A DNA stretch of 64,000 bases from Betaproteobacteria bacterium (GCA_016183615.1 JACPEG010000025.1:23877-87876); one strand, 5' to 3'. Positions 35,399-44,114 are shown, counted from the first letter of the stretch. The notes: a model not told the origin generated them from the sequence alone. Made by a program: numbers and translations.

Positions 35399-36645
35399 GG
35401 CGAACCCACCTCGGCGGCGCCGGGGAACGCCTTGTCCGCCGAATACAGGTACTCCCGGGACCAGGGCATCACGCTCCTGCCGCTGCGCGGCGTCTTCGCC
35501 GCCAGCACCTGGTGGATGCTCATCCAGCCGTGCTCGAAGCCGTAGGCGCAGCCGGCGAGATAGAGCTGCCAGATGCGGTAGCGGCGGCGTCCGGCGAGGG
35601 CTTGCGCCTGCACCCGGTTCTGCTCCAGGCGCGTCGCCCAGTGCCACAGGGTCTGGGCATAGTGGGGCCGCAGCGACTCTACGTCGGTCACTTCCAGGTT
35701 CTGGCTGGCCATCTCCTTCACCACCAGGTGCAGGTGCGGCAGTTCCCCGTGGGGGAACACGTAGCGGTCGATGAATTCGCCGGCGCCGAGTCCCACCCAG
35801 CGGTTCTCCACGTCCACCGAGGTGATGCCGTGGTTCATGACCAGGCCGCCGTCCTTCAGCAGCCGGAAGATCGCGCCGAAGTAGGTGGGAAGGTTCGTCA
35901 GCCCCACGTGCTCGAACATGCCGATGCTTGCGATCTTGTCGAACGTGCCTTCTCCCGGCACGTCCCGGTAATCCATGAGCCGCAGCTCGCAGCGGTCGCC
36001 GAGCCCCTCGGCATCGATGCGCGCCTTCCCGTATTCGTGCTGGTTCTTCGACAGCGTAATGCCGGTGGCGTGGACGCCGTAGTGCTTCGCCGCCCAGCGG
36101 ATGAGCCCGCCCCAGCCGCAGCCGATGTCCAGGAAGCGCTCGCCGGGCCGCAGCATGAGCTTGCGGCAGATATGGTCGAGCTTCTGCTCCTGGGCGGTGT
36201 GGATGTCCTCGGCCCCGGTCCTGAAGTAACCGCAGGAATAGACCATGTTGCGGTCGAGCCACAGGCTATAAAAATCGTTGGAGACGTCGTAGTGATACTG
36301 GATGGCGTCGGCGTCGAGCGCCTTCGAATGGCCCTTGAGGCGGCGCCAGAAGGTGGCGGTGCGGCGCGGCTCCGGGCCGTGGCGGCTCAGGAATTCCCCG
36401 GCGCGGATGATGTCGCGGATCGGCCCTTCCAGGTCCAGATGGCCCTCGACGTAGCCTTCGCCCAGGCGGTCGAGGGTCGGCATCAGGAGGTAGCGGATCG
36501 CGGAAGGGGAAGGGACGCTCAGGGTGACGGTGGGCGAGGGGGAAAGCTCGAACTCCCGGCCGTTCCAGAGCCGCAGGCGCAGCGGAATGGACTGGGCCTT
36601 TCTGAGTCTCTCGATAAAACGCTCGAGCTTGGTTTGCAGCAGCAT
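35395..36645 (-). CDS. cfa: Cyclopropane-fatty-acyl-phospholipid synthase family
   Basis: A 416-residue SAM-dependent methyltransferase. The SAM-binding motif FLDIGCGWGGLIRWAAKHYG is near residue 170, preceded by QYHYDVSNDFYSLWLD and YSCGYF, all typical of CFA synthases; the active-site region FEHVGLTNLPTYF and the C-terminal WHWATRLEQNR also match. It methylenates unsaturated lipid chains in the membrane. Its start is about 96 bases downstream of the CBS gene, so the two may be one transcript. The stop comes from a repeat. Confidence 0.93.
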   Translation of the reverse strand: MLLQTKLERFIERLRKAQSIPLRLRLWNGREFELSPSPTVTLSVPSPSAIRYLLMPTLDRLGEGYVEGHLDLEGPIRDIIRAGEFLSRHGPEPRRTATFWRRLKGHSKALDADAIQYHYDVSNDFYSLWLDRNMVYSCGYFRTGAEDIHTAQEQKLDHICRKLMLRPGERFLDIGCGWGGLIRWAAKHYGVHATGITLSKNQHEYGKARIDAEGLGDRCELRLMDYRDVPGEGTFDKIASIGMFEHVGLTNLPTYFGAIFRLLKDGGLVMNHGITSVDVENRWVGLGAGEFIDRYVFPHGELPHLHLVVKEMASQNLEVTDVESLRPHYAQTLWHWATRLEQNRVQAQALAGRRRYRIWQLYLAGCAYGFEHGWMSIHQVLAAKTPRSGRSVMPWSREYLYSADKAFPGAAEVGSP

Positions 36646-36741
36646 GCGGCCTCCCTTGCGTTACCGATGCCTGTGCAAAGTGTAGCAAAAAACGCCGGGA
36701 TGGGAAGGACCCCGGTCCCCGGGAGCAGGTTCCGGTTGCCG

Positions 36742-37260
36742 CTATTTTCGCGCCTGCCGCTCGGCCGCCTGTTCCCGGGAGATGAGGCCGACCAGCGCGT
36801 TGAGCTCCTCGGCCAGGATCTCCAGCAGGTCGTCCAGGGAGACGATGCCCACCAGCACGCCCTGGGCATCCACGATGGGCATGCGGCGCACGCCCCTGGC
36901 ACGCATGAGCTCGATGGCATCGAACACGCCTTCGTCCTCGCGCGCGGTCACCAGGTCCTGGAGCATGATCTCTCCGAGGGTGAGCCCCGCCACCGGAACC
37001 TCCCGGGCCAGCACTTCGACCACCAGGTCGCGGTCGGTCACCACGCCCAGGGGTACGCGCTGGCTTTGCGTTCCCGCCACCACCACCAGGTCGCCCACGT
37101 GGTGTTCGCGCATGAGCCGTGCCGCTTCCGCCACCGGGGTTTCCGGGTAGGCAACCACCACTTCCCGGGTGCAGACGTGGCCGATGGCCATCCCCGATTT
37201 CCAGGCACGGCGTTGGCGAGCGGGGTTGTCCCAGGACTGCGAACGAATGTATTGGTTCAT
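36742..37260 (-). CDS. Tandem CBS-domain protein
   Basis: A 172-residue cytoplasmic protein of two CBS domains: PVAEAARLMREHHVGDLVVV with GVVTDRDLVVEVLAR, then GVFDAIELMRARGVRRMPIV with VGIVSLDDLLEILAEEL. CBS pairs bind adenine nucleotides. The ATG at 37260 follows GTGAGGA at good spacing; GTG 37275 is the alternative. An FNR box with a suitably spaced -10 lies upstream on this strand, so it may be an anaerobically induced protein. Target unknown. Confidence 0.88.
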   Translation of the reverse strand: MNQYIRSQSWDNPARQRRAWKSGMAIGHVCTREVVVAYPETPVAEAARLMREHHVGDLVVVAGTQSQRVPLGVVTDRDLVVEVLAREVPVAGLTLGEIMLQDLVTAREDEGVFDAIELMRARGVRRMPIVDAQGVLVGIVSLDDLLEILAEELNALVGLISREQAAERQARK

Positions 37261-37416
37261 GGAATTTTTCCTCACAAATGCGAATGAATTTTTTGCCGCA
37301 CGCGAATCCGCCCCGATTTGCGGTTCGCGGGTGGCGTGCTGCCTTGGCCGTTTCCCGGCGCATGTCGACCGCCGACCGCCGCTTCGCTCCTTTAATTTAT
37401 TTTTAGCTCATTTTTC

Positions 37417-37459
37417 AGCTTACCCGCGCCGGGCGCCGAAGGTTGTTGATATGGATCAA
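37417..37459 (-). promoter_or_regulatory. FNR box with minus-strand -10 (CBS-cfa direction)
   Basis: TTGATATGGATCAA (37446-37459) has both perfect half-sites. On the minus strand TAAGCT (37422-37417) is at the right distance for a class II site, with a start near 37410 and a leader of about 150 bases. No good -10 is at this distance on the plus strand. Confidence 0.55.
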
Positions 37460-37552
37460 AGAATGCTTCGGGCGCGGAGAGCCGGCAGGGCAGCGGAGCC
37501 GCCCCGGATCGATTAAGCTAGCATTACGGGAGTCGCCCGGACAGCCAGACCC

Positions 37553-38428
37553 ATGGACATCACGGCCGCAGCGGTGGAACGCCACGTGCGAAAGCTCGCC
37601 GGCGAGATCGGCGAGCGCAACGTGTTCCGTCCCGAGGCGCTCGCGGCCGCGGCCGATTACGTCGAGGGCGAATTCAGTTCCCAGGGCCATGAGGTTGCGG
37701 TACAGGAGTACGAGGCGCGGGATGTCCCGAGCCGCAATTTCGAGGTGACGATTGCGGGTGCGGCGCAGACAACCGAAATCATTCTCATCGGCGCCCATTA
37801 CGACTCGGTGCTGGGCAGTCCCGGCGCCGACGACAACGCCAGCGCGGTGGCGGCGCTGATCGAAATCGCGCGCTGCCTGAAAGGCGAGCGCTTGCCGCGC
37901 ACCGTGCGGCTAGCGGCGTTCGTGAACGAGGAGCCGCCGTTTTTCTTCTGGGGCAACATGGGCAGCCAGATCTACGCCAAGGCCGCGCGGCGCCGCGGCG
38001 ACGACATCCGGCTCATGCTGTCCCTGGAAATGCTGGGCTGCTTCAGCGACGCGCCGGGCAGCCAGCGCTATCCGCCGCTGTTCCGCTACTTCTACCCGGA
38101 CCGGGGCAACTTCATCGCCTTCGTCTCCAACCTGCGCTCGCGGGGCGCCATGCGCCGGGCGGTGGCGGCGTTCCGGGCCGGATCGGATTTTCCCTGCGAG
38201 CACACCGCCACGTTCTCGTGGATTCCCGGCGTCGCCTGGAGCGATCACCTGTCGTTCTGGCGCCAGGGCTACCGGGCGGCGATGGTGACCGACACCGCGT
38301 TCTACCGCTATCCCTATTACCACTCGGCCCTCGACACGCCCGATCGCCTGGATTACCCGAGACTGGCGCGGGTGAGCGAGGCGCTGGCCGGAATGGTTCG
38401 GGGGCTTGCATCGGACCCCGGACTCTGA
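37553..38428 (+). CDS. M28 family zinc aminopeptidase-like protein
   Basis: A 291-residue metallopeptidase. Zinc ligands and catalytic residues appear in order: LIGAHYDSVLGSPGADDNAS (His and Asp), AAFVNEEPP (Glu-Glu), LSLEMLGCF (Glu/Asp position) and YPYYHSALDTPDRLDYP (His). No signal peptide is seen, so it is probably cytoplasmic. Peptidases of this type remove N-terminal amino acids or act on glutaminyl peptides; substrate unknown. Its promoter region is shared with the FNR box. Confidence 0.88.
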   Translation: MDITAAAVERHVRKLAGEIGERNVFRPEALAAAADYVEGEFSSQGHEVAVQEYEARDVPSRNFEVTIAGAAQTTEIILIGAHYDSVLGSPGADDNASAVAALIEIARCLKGERLPRTVRLAAFVNEEPPFFFWGNMGSQIYAKAARRRGDDIRLMLSLEMLGCFSDAPGSQRYPPLFRYFYPDRGNFIAFVSNLRSRGAMRRAVAAFRAGSDFPCEHTATFSWIPGVAWSDHLSFWRQGYRAAMVTDTAFYRYPYYHSALDTPDRLDYPRLARVSEALAGMVRGLASDPGL

Positions 38429-38490
38429 AACTCCCGCCCTCGTCCGATTTCGGCAGCCATCCCGCGCCTCGATGCCTGCGGGCGTGAATG

Positions 38491-38640
38491 GTGCGTGGGA
38501 CGCACCCTACGCATCGCCACCGGTCCCTTCGTAGGGTGCGCCCTGCGCACCGAATCCGGCGGTTCAATGGTGCGTGGGACGCACCCTACGCCTCCGGGTT
38601 CGTGGGCTGCGCTTCGCTCCGCCTACCCTGCGCGGCTGCG
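38491..38640. repeat. GTGCGTGGGACGCACCCTAC repeats
   Basis: Two palindromic copies of GTGCGTGGGACGCACCCTACG (about 38491-38511 and 38570-38590) around an inverse GTAGGGTGCGCCCTGCGCACC. Same family as 34291-34490. It fills the gap between the peptidase and the radical SAM gene. Confidence 0.75.
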
Positions 38641-38660
38641 AATGGCGCTATCATTGATCC

Positions 38661-39626
38661 ATGCCCAGCGCTTCCGTGTCCTCCGCGGCATCCTTCCGCC
38701 CCGCCTATCTTGCACTGCTTGAATCGGGCGAACTGCACGCAGGCGCCGAAAAAGCCCGCGAGCATCTGACCTCCTGCGATCTCTGCGCCCGCTACTGCCG
38801 GGTGAACCGGCTCAAGACCACGGCGGGCGCGGTCTGCCGCACCGGCGAGCGGGCGGTGGTTCACAGCTACGGCCCCCACCACGGCGAGGAAGACCCGCTG
38901 CGGGGCTGGAACGGCTCCGGCACCATCTTCTTTTCCTGGTGCAACCTGCGCTGCGTGTTCTGCCAGAACTGGGACATCAGCCAGAAGGGGGAGGGGCGGG
39001 AGGTGGGCAACGAGGAGCTGGCGGGGATGATGCTCAAGCTCCAGGGCATGGGCTGCCACAACATCAACTTCGTCTCGCCCAGCCACGTGGTGGCCCAGAT
39101 TATCGCGGCGCTCGCCATCGCCGCGGAAAAGGGCCTGCATCTGCCGCTGGTGTACAACACCGGCGGCTACGACAGTCCCGAGGCGCTGGCGCTCCTCGAC
39201 GGCATCATCGACATCTACATGCCCGACATGAAATACGGCGATTCGGAAACGGCTCACCGCTATTCCCACGTACGCAACTACTGGAAAGTGAACCAGGCCG
39301 CGGTGAAGGAAATGCATCGCCAGGTGGGCGATCTCGTGATCGACGCGTCGGGGCTCGCGCGCCGCGGGCTCCTGGTGCGGCACCTGGTGCTGCCGGAGGA
39401 CCTCGCCAACACCGACAAGGTGCTGGCGTTCCTCGCGGACCGGGTCTCGCCCGACACCTACCTGAACATCATGGACCAGTACCATCCCTCCTACCGCGCC
39501 GACGAACATCCGCCCTTCGACCGACCCATCACCCGCCAGGAATACTGCCGGGCGCTCGACGCCGCCCGGGCCCACGGGCTCAGGCGGCTCGACGCGCGGG
39601 CCAGCCTGCGGCTGCGGGTGTGGTGA
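38661..39626 (+). CDS. Radical SAM protein, PflX-like (COG1313)
   Basis: A 321-residue radical SAM protein. An N-terminal Cys-rich part (CDLCARYCRVNRLK, VCRTGE) is followed by the cluster motif C-x3-C-x2-C at Cys 94, 98 and 101 (CNLRCVFC), then GCHNINFVSPSHVVAQII and IDIYMPDMKYGDSETA. This is the PflX group, related to pyruvate formate-lyase activases, but no glycyl-radical enzyme lies nearby. The activation target is therefore unknown. Confidence 0.88.
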   Translation: MPSASVSSAASFRPAYLALLESGELHAGAEKAREHLTSCDLCARYCRVNRLKTTAGAVCRTGERAVVHSYGPHHGEEDPLRGWNGSGTIFFSWCNLRCVFCQNWDISQKGEGREVGNEELAGMMLKLQGMGCHNINFVSPSHVVAQIIAALAIAAEKGLHLPLVYNTGGYDSPEALALLDGIIDIYMPDMKYGDSETAHRYSHVRNYWKVNQAAVKEMHRQVGDLVIDASGLARRGLLVRHLVLPEDLANTDKVLAFLADRVSPDTYLNIMDQYHPSYRADEHPPFDRPITRQEYCRALDAARAHGLRRLDARASLRLRVW

Positions 39627-39634
39627 ACGATCAC

Positions 39635-39668
39635 CCCGTTCGTCCTGAGCCTGTCGAAGGACGAACCG
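39635..39668. repeat. Dispersed repeat TTCGTCCTGAGCCTGTCGAA
   Basis: TTCGTCCT and AGGACGAA form a hairpin around GAGCCTGTCGA. A widespread intergenic element type in proteobacteria; related sequence appears inside ccoH. Confidence 0.65.
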
Positions 39669-39696
39669 AATAACATCGAGCGCCGAGCCGAAGAGA

Positions 39697-40353
39697 ATGC
39701 GATTCCGCATCCCCCACCGCTGGGACCTCACGCCGAAAGAAGCAGCAGCGCTCCAGCAGAAGTTGCGCGATGAGGTCATCGCCGAAGACCGCCTCGGCGA
39801 AGTGCGCCTCGTCGCCGGCCTCGACGCGGGCTTCGACGACAAGAACACCGCCCGCGCCGCGGTGGCGGTGCTGTCCTTCCCGGAGCTGGAATTGGTGGAG
39901 CAGGCCATCGCCCGCGTGCCCGTCACCTTTCCCTACGTGCCCGGGTTGCTCTCGTTCCGCGAGCTGCCCGCCCTCATCGCCGCCCTGGAGAAACTGCAGC
40001 ACCTCCCCGACCTGCTGCTCGACGACGGCCAGGGCATCGCCCACCCGCGGCGCTTCGGCATCGCCAGCCACCTGGGCGTCATCACCGGCATTCCCACGAT
40101 CGGCGTGGCCAAGACCCGCTTGATCGGCGAGCACGGCCCGGTGCCGAAGCGGCGGGGCGCCTGGACGTCGCTCATGGATGGAGACGAGACGATCGGTGCG
40201 GTGCTTCGCACCCGCTCCGGGGTGAAGCCGCTCTACATTTCCATCGGCCACAAGGTGAGCCTGGATACCGCCATCCGCTGCGTCATGGCCTGCTGCACCC
40301 GCTACCGATTGCCGGAAACTACCCGCTGGGCCCACCGGCTGGCTTCCGGGTAG
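39697..40353 (+). CDS. nfi: Endonuclease V (deoxyinosine repair)
   Basis: A 218-residue nuclease cleaving near deoxyinosine. Catalytic acidic residues are in VAGLDAGF and [20 protein letters not shown]; the substrate wedge region is [15 protein letters not shown], where the usual P-Y-x-P is seen. [11 protein letters not shown] is also conserved. The start [20 protein letters not shown] is typical. The stop is directly followed by the remnant of a HigB-like toxin. Confidence 0.95.
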   Translation: MRFRIPHRWDLTPKEAAALQQKLRDEVIAEDRLGEVRLVAGLDAGFDDKNTARAAVAVLSFPELELVEQAIARVPVTFPYVPGLLSFRELPALIAALEKLQHLPDLLLDDGQGIAHPRRFGIASHLGVITGIPTIGVAKTRLIGEHGPVPKRRGAWTSLMDGDETIGAVLRTRSGVKPLYISIGHKVSLDTAIRCVMACCTRYRLPETTRWAHRLASG

Positions 40354-40385
40354 CGTTCTTGGTAAAAATGGACCAATATCACTGA
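40353..40385 (+). pseudogene. Possible C-terminal remnant of a HigB toxin
   Basis: The bases before the HigA gene translate as [14 protein letters not shown], resembling the V-x-x-x-D-Y-H end of HigB toxins, and stop 6 bases before higA as in normal higBA operons. No upstream toxin sequence remains. The same bases also form an inverted repeat TTGGT...ACCAA that could be a HigA operator, so this call is tentative. Confidence 0.4.
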
Positions 40386-40391
40386 CGGAGA

Positions 40392-40718
40392 ATGACGATG
40401 CGCAAGCTCAAGCCCGTAACGCCCGGCGAACTCCTGCTGGAAGAATTTCTGAGGCCGATGGGGATCAGCCAGTACCGGCTGGCGAAGGAAATCGGCGTGC
40501 CGGCGCAGCGCATCAGCGACATTGTTGCCGGCAAACGCGCCATTACTGCCGACACCGACTTGCGTCTGTGCCGGTTTTTCGGCCTTTCCAACGGCTACTG
40601 GCTGCGCGCCCAGGCGGCCCATGACACGGAAGTCGCGGAACGCGCATTGGGGACCACGTTGGCGAAAATCAAGCCGTGGTCGAATGCCGAGACTCGTGGA
40701 AGTCGCGCCTTGAACTGA
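40392..40718 (+). CDS. higA: HigA-type antitoxin, orphan
   Basis: A 108-residue XRE-family DNA-binding protein of the HigA group: VTPGELLLEEFLRPMGISQY, then the helix-turn-helix RLAKEIGVPAQRISDIVAGK and ADTDLRLCRFFGLSNGYWLR. HigA neutralises the HigB RNase and represses the operon. No complete higB is next to it, only a possible ten-residue tail, so it may be a leftover or a free regulator. The C-terminal end TRGSRALN is unlike the family. Confidence 0.85.
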   Translation: MTMRKLKPVTPGELLLEEFLRPMGISQYRLAKEIGVPAQRISDIVAGKRAITADTDLRLCRFFGLSNGYWLRAQAAHDTEVAERALGTTLAKIKPWSNAETRGSRALN

Positions 40719-40797
40719 GAGGCACGGAGCCTGGCACGGCTCGCCATCGCGGCAGCGTGGCCCCTCAGCAAGATAGATAACAAAAGCGTCCGGGGAC

Positions 40798-41649
40798 ATG
40801 GGTTACGCAGTCTCGCGCGTGGTCCTTACCGGCGCCACCGGCCAAGTCGGCCGCGCAACGATCACTGCGTTGATCGAACGGGGGCCCGAACCCACCGCCC
40901 TGGTGAGGTCTGAAACAACCCTGGAAGGTTGCGTCACCGTCTCCAAGTGGCTCGCCTCGAACGAGGCTGTCGCGGCGATCCGCCGGGCGGAGATCATCGT
41001 TCACCTGGCCGGCACCCTCAATCCCCCGGATCACGACTACGAGCGCGCCAACATCGTTCCCGCCGCGCGAGTCGCGAAGAACCTGGATCCGGCGCGGGTC
41101 CGCAGGCTGATCTTCCTGAGCTACGTAGGCGCGTCCGAGCAGTCGCCGAATCCCTATCTCGCGGCCAAGGCGCGGACCGAAAGGCTGCTCACCGAAACGG
41201 GAGTGCCTGTCACCATTTTCAGATGCACCCACATTATCGGTTCCCCGGACAGACCGGGGCCCACCGCCGGCAATCTCCTGCTCGACGGCAAACGCGCGGT
41301 TACCGTACTCGGCAGCGGAAGGCAGCGCGTCGCGCCCGTGTTCCTCGGCGACGTGGTGGCGGCCCTCCTCGTGGCGATGGATTCGGAGCGCAGCGGAACC
41401 TTCGACTTGCAGGGACCCGAAGAAATGTCGATGGACGATCTGGTCCGCCTCCTGAACTGGAGCGACAGCGTGCCGATCCGTCACATCCCGGGCCCGGTTT
41501 CGCGCCTGCTCCGGTTTATCGGCCCGAAACTGCCCGGCGCGCTCATTGACGTCATGCTCCAGGACTGCCGGAGCGAGCGCCCGACCGCCGCTCAAGCCTT
41601 CGGTCTTTCCCTCACGCCCCTGGCTCGCGTCTGGGGGCGGGACGGGTGA
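40798..41649 (+). CDS. NAD(P)-binding SDR-type protein (NmrA/NDUFA9-like)
   Basis: A 283-residue atypical short-chain dehydrogenase. The Rossmann loop GATGQVGR is at 12-19, IIVHLAGT marks the second strand, and SYVGASEQSPNPYLAAKART gives the Tyr-x3-Lys-like Y-x3-K. FRCTHIIGSPDRPGP and APVFLGDVVAALL resemble NDUFA9-type proteins that bind but may not reduce NAD(P). Substrate unknown. Confidence 0.8.
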   Translation: MGYAVSRVVLTGATGQVGRATITALIERGPEPTALVRSETTLEGCVTVSKWLASNEAVAAIRRAEIIVHLAGTLNPPDHDYERANIVPAARVAKNLDPARVRRLIFLSYVGASEQSPNPYLAAKARTERLLTETGVPVTIFRCTHIIGSPDRPGPTAGNLLLDGKRAVTVLGSGRQRVAPVFLGDVVAALLVAMDSERSGTFDLQGPEEMSMDDLVRLLNWSDSVPIRHIPGPVSRLLRFIGPKLPGALIDVMLQDCRSERPTAAQAFGLSLTPLARVWGRDG

Positions 41650-41791
41650 GATCCACCCGGTGCTGAGATCGGCCGCCTGCCCGACACCCCGGCGACCTCC
41701 ATTGTTCACCCCGGCCGGCGCCCCCCTGTGCTAATCTGAAATCAGAAGCCCCGGCGGAACGGGGCCGGTGGCTGTGTTGCGGGAGGGAAAA

Positions 41792-42328
41792 ATGACCGCC
41801 CCCAGAACCCATATCGCCTTTGCGCCCCAAGGCGCGGGCCTGCTGTGCGCCCTGGTCTATCTCGAACGCGGCGACGACGTGTACGGCTGGTTCACCGGCG
41901 CCCGCAATTCCGATTTCACCAACGCCTTCTTCAAGCTCCAGGATTTCTACGCCGCGAGCGGCGGGCCCGTGTTCTATGCCACGGAGGGCATGGATCTCTA
42001 CGGCGGCTGGAAATACGAGTATTCCGTGAGCGCCCCCGAACTCGCCCGTCCCATCCCCATGACCGACGACGCGGCGCACGAGCTCGACCGGCTCCAGGAC
42101 GTCTTCACCCGGGAATGGCTGTTCTGCGAATGGGAGCCGGGCGCGGCGAGGGAGATCCAGGGCTACCGCAAGCTGAAGCTGCCGGTGCAGCGGATCAACG
42201 TGAGGACGAAGGCGCTCAACCGCCTCGACCGGAGCGACGCGATCTGGCTCTACCGCTCCCACGACTTCGCCGCGCCGGTGCTCGAATACCTGGCGCCGCG
42301 CTGGCCCCTCGATTACCGGTTTTCCTGA
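41792..42328 (+). CDS. Conserved-looking protein of unknown function
   Basis: A 178-residue soluble protein that I do not recognise. It begins MTAPRTHIAFAPQGAGLLCA after GGGAGGG; a GTG at 41768 is an alternative. It is rich in aromatic residues (VFYATEGMDLYGGWKYEYSV, EWLFCEWEPG) and has no signal peptide or membrane helix. Codon use matches the flanking genes, so it is probably real and long-resident. It sits between an SDR protein and rtcA, separated from the latter by repeats. Confidence 0.7.
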   Translation: MTAPRTHIAFAPQGAGLLCALVYLERGDDVYGWFTGARNSDFTNAFFKLQDFYAASGGPVFYATEGMDLYGGWKYEYSVSAPELARPIPMTDDAAHELDRLQDVFTREWLFCEWEPGAAREIQGYRKLKLPVQRINVRTKALNRLDRSDAIWLYRSHDFAAPVLEYLAPRWPLDYRFS

Positions 42329-42418
42329 TCGGCGCGGCGCAGATATATCTCCACGGCGCCGTGGTCACATTCGAATCGAGCATTGCCGTTGAGACGAAAC
42401 CGCGCCTGCCAGAAGGTT

Positions 42419-42468
42419 GTAGGAGGGGATTCATCCCCGACCGGGGTCGCGAATGAATTCGCTCCTAC
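42419..42468. repeat. GTAGGAGGGGATTCATCCCC repeat, short copy
   Basis: A 50-base unit with the same ends as those at 28311 and 35203 but a shortened middle. Confidence 0.85.
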
Positions 42469-42486
42469 AGGTGCGATCGGTCTGAT

Positions 42487-42602
42487 GGGGGAAGGCCAGG
42501 ATGGGGGTGGCAGCAGGTTCCTTCCCCCTTGAGAGGGGAAGGCCAGGATGGGGGTGGCAGCAGGTTCCTTCCCCCTTGAGGGGGGAAGGCCAGGATGGGG
42601 GT
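42487..42602. repeat. Tandem repeat of about 54 bp upstream of rtcA
   Basis: Two full units and a part of a third: GGGGGAAGGCCAGGATGGGG, then TGGCAGCAGGTTCCTTCCCC, ending CTTGAG. The last part unit ends 6 bases before the rtcA ATG and its GGATGGGGGTG serves as the Shine-Dalgarno region. An internal GGGGAAGG/CCTTCCCC pair can form a hairpin. Confidence 0.85.
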
Positions 42603-42607
42603 GAGCA

Positions 42608-43645
42608 ATGATCGACCTCGACGCCTCCTTCGGCGAAGGCGGCGGCCAGATCCTCCGCACCGCGCTTGCCCTCTCGATCCTCACCGGCCAGCCGGTGCAC
42701 CTCACCCACATCCGTGCCAAGCGCGCCAAGCCCGGCTTGAAGCCCCAGCACCTCACCGCGGTGCGCGCCGCCGCCGAAATCAGCCGCGCCCAGGTGGAAG
42801 GCGCGGAGAAAGATTCCCAGGAACTCACGTTCGCGCCGCAGTCACCGGTGCCCGGAAACTACCGCTTCGACATCGGCACTGCGGGCTCCACCACGCTCCT
42901 GCTGCAAACCATCCTCATCCCCCTGAGCCTCGCGGGCGGAACGTCGGAGATCACCGTCACCGGCGGCACCCACGTGCCCTGGAGCCCCTGCTACCACTTC
43001 CTGGAATGGCAATGGGCCCCGGTCCTGAAGGCCGCGGGCTACCGCATCGAACTCTCCCTCGACCGCGCCGGCTTCTACCCCAAGGGCGGCGGCATCGTGC
43101 GGGCGAGGGTGGAGCCGGCCCAGGTGATGGCGCCGCTCCAGCTCACCAATCCGGGAAAACTGCGGCGCGTGCGCGGCGTCTCGGCAGTAGCGAAACTCGA
43201 CCTCTCCATCGCCGAGCGCCAGCGCCACCAGGTGCAGATGCGCCTCGCCCGCCTGGGCGTCCCGGTGAAAATCGAGTGCGCGGCGGTGGACGCCATCTCG
43301 CCCGGCACCTTCATCGCGCTCAAGGCCGAGCACGAGTACGCGAGCACTACCCACTCCGCCCTCGGCGCCATCGGCAAGCGCGCCGAGCGCGTCGCCGACG
43401 AGGCGGCCGACGATCTGCTCAAGTGCGTCGAAAGCGGCGCCGCGGTAGACGCCCACCTCGCCGATCAGTTGATCCTGCCCCTGGCATTTGCCCGCGGCCG
43501 GTCGGAGTTCACGTCGGCAAGCATCACGCCTCACCTGATGACCAACGCCGAGGTGGTGCGGCGATTCCTAAGAGCGGAAATTGAAGTGGATGGGGCCGAG
43601 GGAAGCCCGGGGCGCGTGACGGTCGGGGGGCACCCATCGCGCTGA
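42608..43645 (+). CDS. rtcA: RNA 3'-terminal phosphate cyclase
   Basis: A 345-residue enzyme that converts RNA 3'-phosphate to 2',3'-cyclic phosphate using ATP. Signatures: DASFGEGGGQILRTALALSI at the N terminus, FDIGTAGSTTLLLQTILIPL, RAGFYPKGGG, and the nucleophilic His 283 in DAHLADQLILP. No rtcB, rtcR or archease gene is in the window. The ribosome-binding region comes from a tandem repeat. A broken copy of its last 70 codons lies at 44893-45109. Confidence 0.95.
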   Translation: MIDLDASFGEGGGQILRTALALSILTGQPVHLTHIRAKRAKPGLKPQHLTAVRAAAEISRAQVEGAEKDSQELTFAPQSPVPGNYRFDIGTAGSTTLLLQTILIPLSLAGGTSEITVTGGTHVPWSPCYHFLEWQWAPVLKAAGYRIELSLDRAGFYPKGGGIVRARVEPAQVMAPLQLTNPGKLRRVRGVSAVAKLDLSIAERQRHQVQMRLARLGVPVKIECAAVDAISPGTFIALKAEHEYASTTHSALGAIGKRAERVADEAADDLLKCVESGAAVDAHLADQLILPLAFARGRSEFTSASITPHLMTNAEVVRRFLRAEIEVDGAEGSPGRVTVGGHPSR

Positions 43646-43796
43646 CTTGGCAATGGTTGGCCCTCATGAGCCGAGTGGTTCGGTTCGTGGAATCTGGTGT
43701 AGGATGATTTCCACGCGTCGGTTGGTACGCGTCAGTCAAGGCCGTTTAATTCGCAATCGACGTTGAAAACCACACTCACCTGAGGAACGAAACAAC

Positions 43797-44114
43797 ATGG
43801 AGTTCCGGCAGTTGATACGGGAAAGAGCATCGCAGCGAATACTCTTTCTGCCGCATGCGGTGCGCCAGATGTCACGGCCAGATCGAATGATTTCTACCGC
43901 CGACGTGCGGACAGTAATTGAGGAAGGTGAAGTCGTAGAGGACTATCCTGATGATCCCAGAGGCCGCAGTTGTCTCATCCTGGGCAGGGCGAAAGATGGA
44001 CGGCCGATACATATCGTATGTGCACCGAAGGATGAATACTTGGCGGTAATAACAGCGTATATTCCGGATGAAGCTCAATGGTCTAAGGATTTCAAAACGA
44101 GGATTAAGCCATGA
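43797..44114 (+). CDS. DUF4258 protein, probable toxin
   Basis: A 105-residue protein with the DUF4258 pattern: FLPHAVRQMSRPDRMISTAD, VIEEGEVVEDYPDDPRG, ILGRAKDGRPIHIVCA, and a closing LAVITAYIPD. This fold is related to RelE/BrnT-like toxins and often pairs with a YgiT-type antitoxin, as here: the two genes overlap by ATGA. Base composition is clearly lower in GC than the surrounding core genes, suggesting acquisition. Target unknown. Confidence 0.82.
   Translation: MEFRQLIRERASQRILFLPHAVRQMSRPDRMISTADVRTVIEEGEVVEDYPDDPRGRSCLILGRAKDGRPIHIVCAPKDEYLAVITAYIPDEAQWSKDFKTRIKP

Noticed and set aside
39635..39668. Possible terminator for the radical SAM gene
   Set aside because: It is a dispersed repeat type without a T run; termination may occur but is not shown.
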